Below are positions 62,621-64,000 of a stretch of DNA of 64,000 nucleotides, piece after piece. The translations under genes were made by a program, and so were the position numbers. Origin of the DNA: Tetrapyrgos nigripes (taxonomy: Eukaryota; Basidiomycota; Agaricomycetes; Agaricales; Campanellaceae); NCBI GenBank assembly GCA_013368315.1, contig JAACJM010000147.1, forward strand, positions 62,001 through 126,000, written 5' to 3'. The notes beneath the pieces were generated by a model that saw only the letters and a list, made by a program, of their open reading frames with translations, was not told the origin of the DNA and searched no databases. Within the stretch, counting starts at the first letter, position 1. Every line of letters starts with the position of its first letter.

Positions 62621-63247
62621 ATGATAGACAGTGGAGCAACAGCATTATTTCTGGGAAGGGACTTTGTGATGAAACATTGTATTCAAACATTCCAACTAAA
62701 GCAACCCGTTAATGTTTTCAACATTGATGGAACCTCAAACCAAGCAGGACATATTGAGAGGTTTGCACATTTGGGACTTACTGTCAATGGACAGGAAAAC
62801 TGGATCAACTTTTTGGTCATGGACATTGGAGGCGAAGGTATCATTCTAGGATTACCTTGGCTGCAACAGATAAATCCTGAAGTAGACTGGAAAAGAGGGG
62901 AGGTAAAGAGGCAAAAGGCAACAGTTGAAGAGGTTTTAGATGAAGGTGATGATATTCAATGGACTGGGGAGGTACCATTAGAAAGAGAGGATTTGATAGT
63001 GGATAAAGAGGAGGAACAGAGGGAAGAAAAAGTAACATCTGATTTGGAGGAGGAAGAAACCCCCTTTTGCTGTATCCGTGCTAATCGGACAACTCAAAGG
63101 AAATGGTGGAAGGCAGGGAATCTTCAAGGACCAAGTGAGGAGGTTTGGTGCACAGCTGGGTACACTTATTCCCAACAGCTTGCAGAGCAAGCTCAAGAGG
63201 ACAAACCCAAGCAGACGTTCAAACAGATGGTACTGGCACAATACTGA
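62621..63247 (+). pseudogene. Ty3/gypsy protease and linker
   Basis: The 208-codon frame begins with the aspartic protease core: MIDSGATALFLGRDFV (active Asp in DSGA), later FLVMDIGGEGIILGLPWLQQINP, the typical flap and ILG(L/M)PWL motif of gypsy proteases. An acidic linker with EEEQREEKV follows. A stop at 63245 precedes DFAKVFSEMESERLPAHKS, the usual start of gypsy RT, which is then split by a 280-bp MITE. Confidence 0.8.
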
Positions 63248-63326
63248 GATTTTGCAAAAGTATTCTCAGAAATGGAGTCTGAACGACTTCCTGCTCATAA
63301 ATCCTGAGATCATGCTATTGAACTGG

Positions 63327-63606
63327 CACTGGGTGCAAACACTTGTAATTCCTTGGATATACTGAGGAATTATATAAGACTTACACTGGTACACTCAATA
63401 TGTAAGTCCACTTGAATTACTGAAGTATTACCAGGGACCACTGTGAGACTTCATGCCTTACAATGGTCATATATAATTGTTCTATTTTTTTTTGGTCTCT
63501 GGTAATACTTCAGTAAGTCCAGTGGACTTACATATTGAGTGTACCAGTGTAAGTCTTATGTAATTCCTCTGTATATCCAAGGAATTACAAGTGTTTGCAC
63601 CCAGTG
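63327..63606. mobile_element. 280-bp hairpin MITE with CACTG ends
   Basis: Both ends read CACTGGGTGCAAACACTTGT going inward. Nearly the whole length is an inverted repeat (arms about 115-120 bp, loop around 63445-63490). TGG flanks it on both sides (63324-63326 and 63607-63609). Removing the element and one TGG makes the gypsy pol frame continuous across the site. The terminal 20 bp equal those of the 13-kb element at 14445-27491, so this is a minimal member of the same CACTA-like family. Confidence 0.9.
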
Positions 63607-63609
63607 TGG

Positions 63610-64000
63610 TACCAGAAGCACCAGAAACTATGTGCACCAAAATCTATCCTATGTCGATCAATGAACAAGAAGAGTTAGATTGGTTCCTGGAGGATAACTT
63701 ACGCAAGGGGTATATTCAACCATCCAAATCACCACTATCGTCGCCAGTCTTCTTTGTAAAAAAAGAAGGATGGCAAGTTGCAGTTCATACAAGACTATTG
63801 GAAGCTGAATCAGTTCATGATCAAAAACCGTTACCCTCTCCCTCTGGTCACCAATATTATCAGTTGTCTGCAGAAACCTGATACTTTACCAAGTTCAATG
63901 TACATTGGGGATACAACGACGTATGAATCAAGTCTGGAGATGAATGGAAGGCAGCATTTGCTACAAATAGGGGATTATTTGAACCTAAGGTCATGTTCTT
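63610..64000 (+). pseudogene. Ty3/gypsy reverse transcriptase start (cut by window end)
   Basis: Past the MITE, RT sequence resumes: CTKIYPMSINEQEELDWFLE, then GYIQPSKSPLSSPVFFVKK (RT finger motif), then stops at 63880 and 63925 within the region corresponding to [17 protein letters not shown]. It ends with [20 protein letters not shown] at the window edge. The minus-strand copy at 36.7-36.9 kb has the same sequences, so both belong to one family. Confidence 0.85.

Overview
The window looks like a repeat-rich, gene-poor stretch of a filamentous fungal genome, most likely a basidiomycete (Agaricomycotina-like). The evidence is small coding exons split by 50-100 nt GT-AG introns, a membrane P450 with 18 exons, and mobile-element families common in mushrooms: DDE integrases with HIDGHHK/RIERLW-type motifs, chromodomain Ty3/gypsy, YR (DIRS-like) retroelements, Ty1/copia, and CACTG-ended DNA transposons. 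I could support only two single-copy host genes: a secreted amidohydrolase resembling dihydroxybenzoate/resorcylate decarboxylases (42168-43740, +, six exons, intact) and a cytochrome P450 (52215-49430, -, 18 exons, one apparent frameshift).

Layout. 1-4.4 kb: tandem duplication, decayed integrase pseudogene (-), unrecognised ORF pieces. 4.7-9.45 kb: region bounded by a good inverted repeat, no recognised gene. 9.4-11 kb: repeat family R2 (-). 12-14.4 kb and 27.5-32.1 kb: repeat family R1 (degenerate gene-like copies). One R1 copy is split by a 13-kb element (14445-27491) with CACTG...CAGTG ends, a 3-bp AGT duplication and long inverted arms that carry nine palindromic sites. It is filled with about 9 kb of a 9-bp minisatellite (TCTGCYYYG) whose orientation switches several times. 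28.6-29.9, 39.1-40.0 and 41.7-41.9 kb: short dispersed elements ending in GGCCTCGTAA. 32.4-33.8 kb: TIR element with TTA duplication. 34-37 kb: Ty3/gypsy (-), abutted by a YR retroelement (37-39 kb, +). 42.2-43.7 kb: amidohydrolase. 44.4-45.6 kb: R2 again (+). 45.6-48.8 kb: R1 again (-). 49.4-52.2 kb: P450. 53.05-53.83 kb: TIR element with TA ends. 54.8-60.4 kb: a 63-bp satellite interrupted by a copia element that has lost its integrase. 60.4-64 kb: a second Ty3/gypsy copy (+) running off the window and interrupted by a 280-bp perfect-hairpin MITE with the same ends as the 13-kb element.

The 13-kb element and the 280-bp MITE are the most interesting part. They share the terminal sequence CACTGGGTGCAAACACTTGT and 3-bp target duplications, so one CACTA-like (EnSpm/Plavaka-type) transposase probably mobilised both. 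Neither encodes a recognisable transposase. The very long open frames inside the minisatellite (up to 1606 codons, open in all six frames) follow from a stop-free repeat whose length is a multiple of three. They are not evidence of protein.

The two enzyme genes may both act on small aromatic or hydrophobic compounds, but repeats separate them and nothing shows that they form a cluster.
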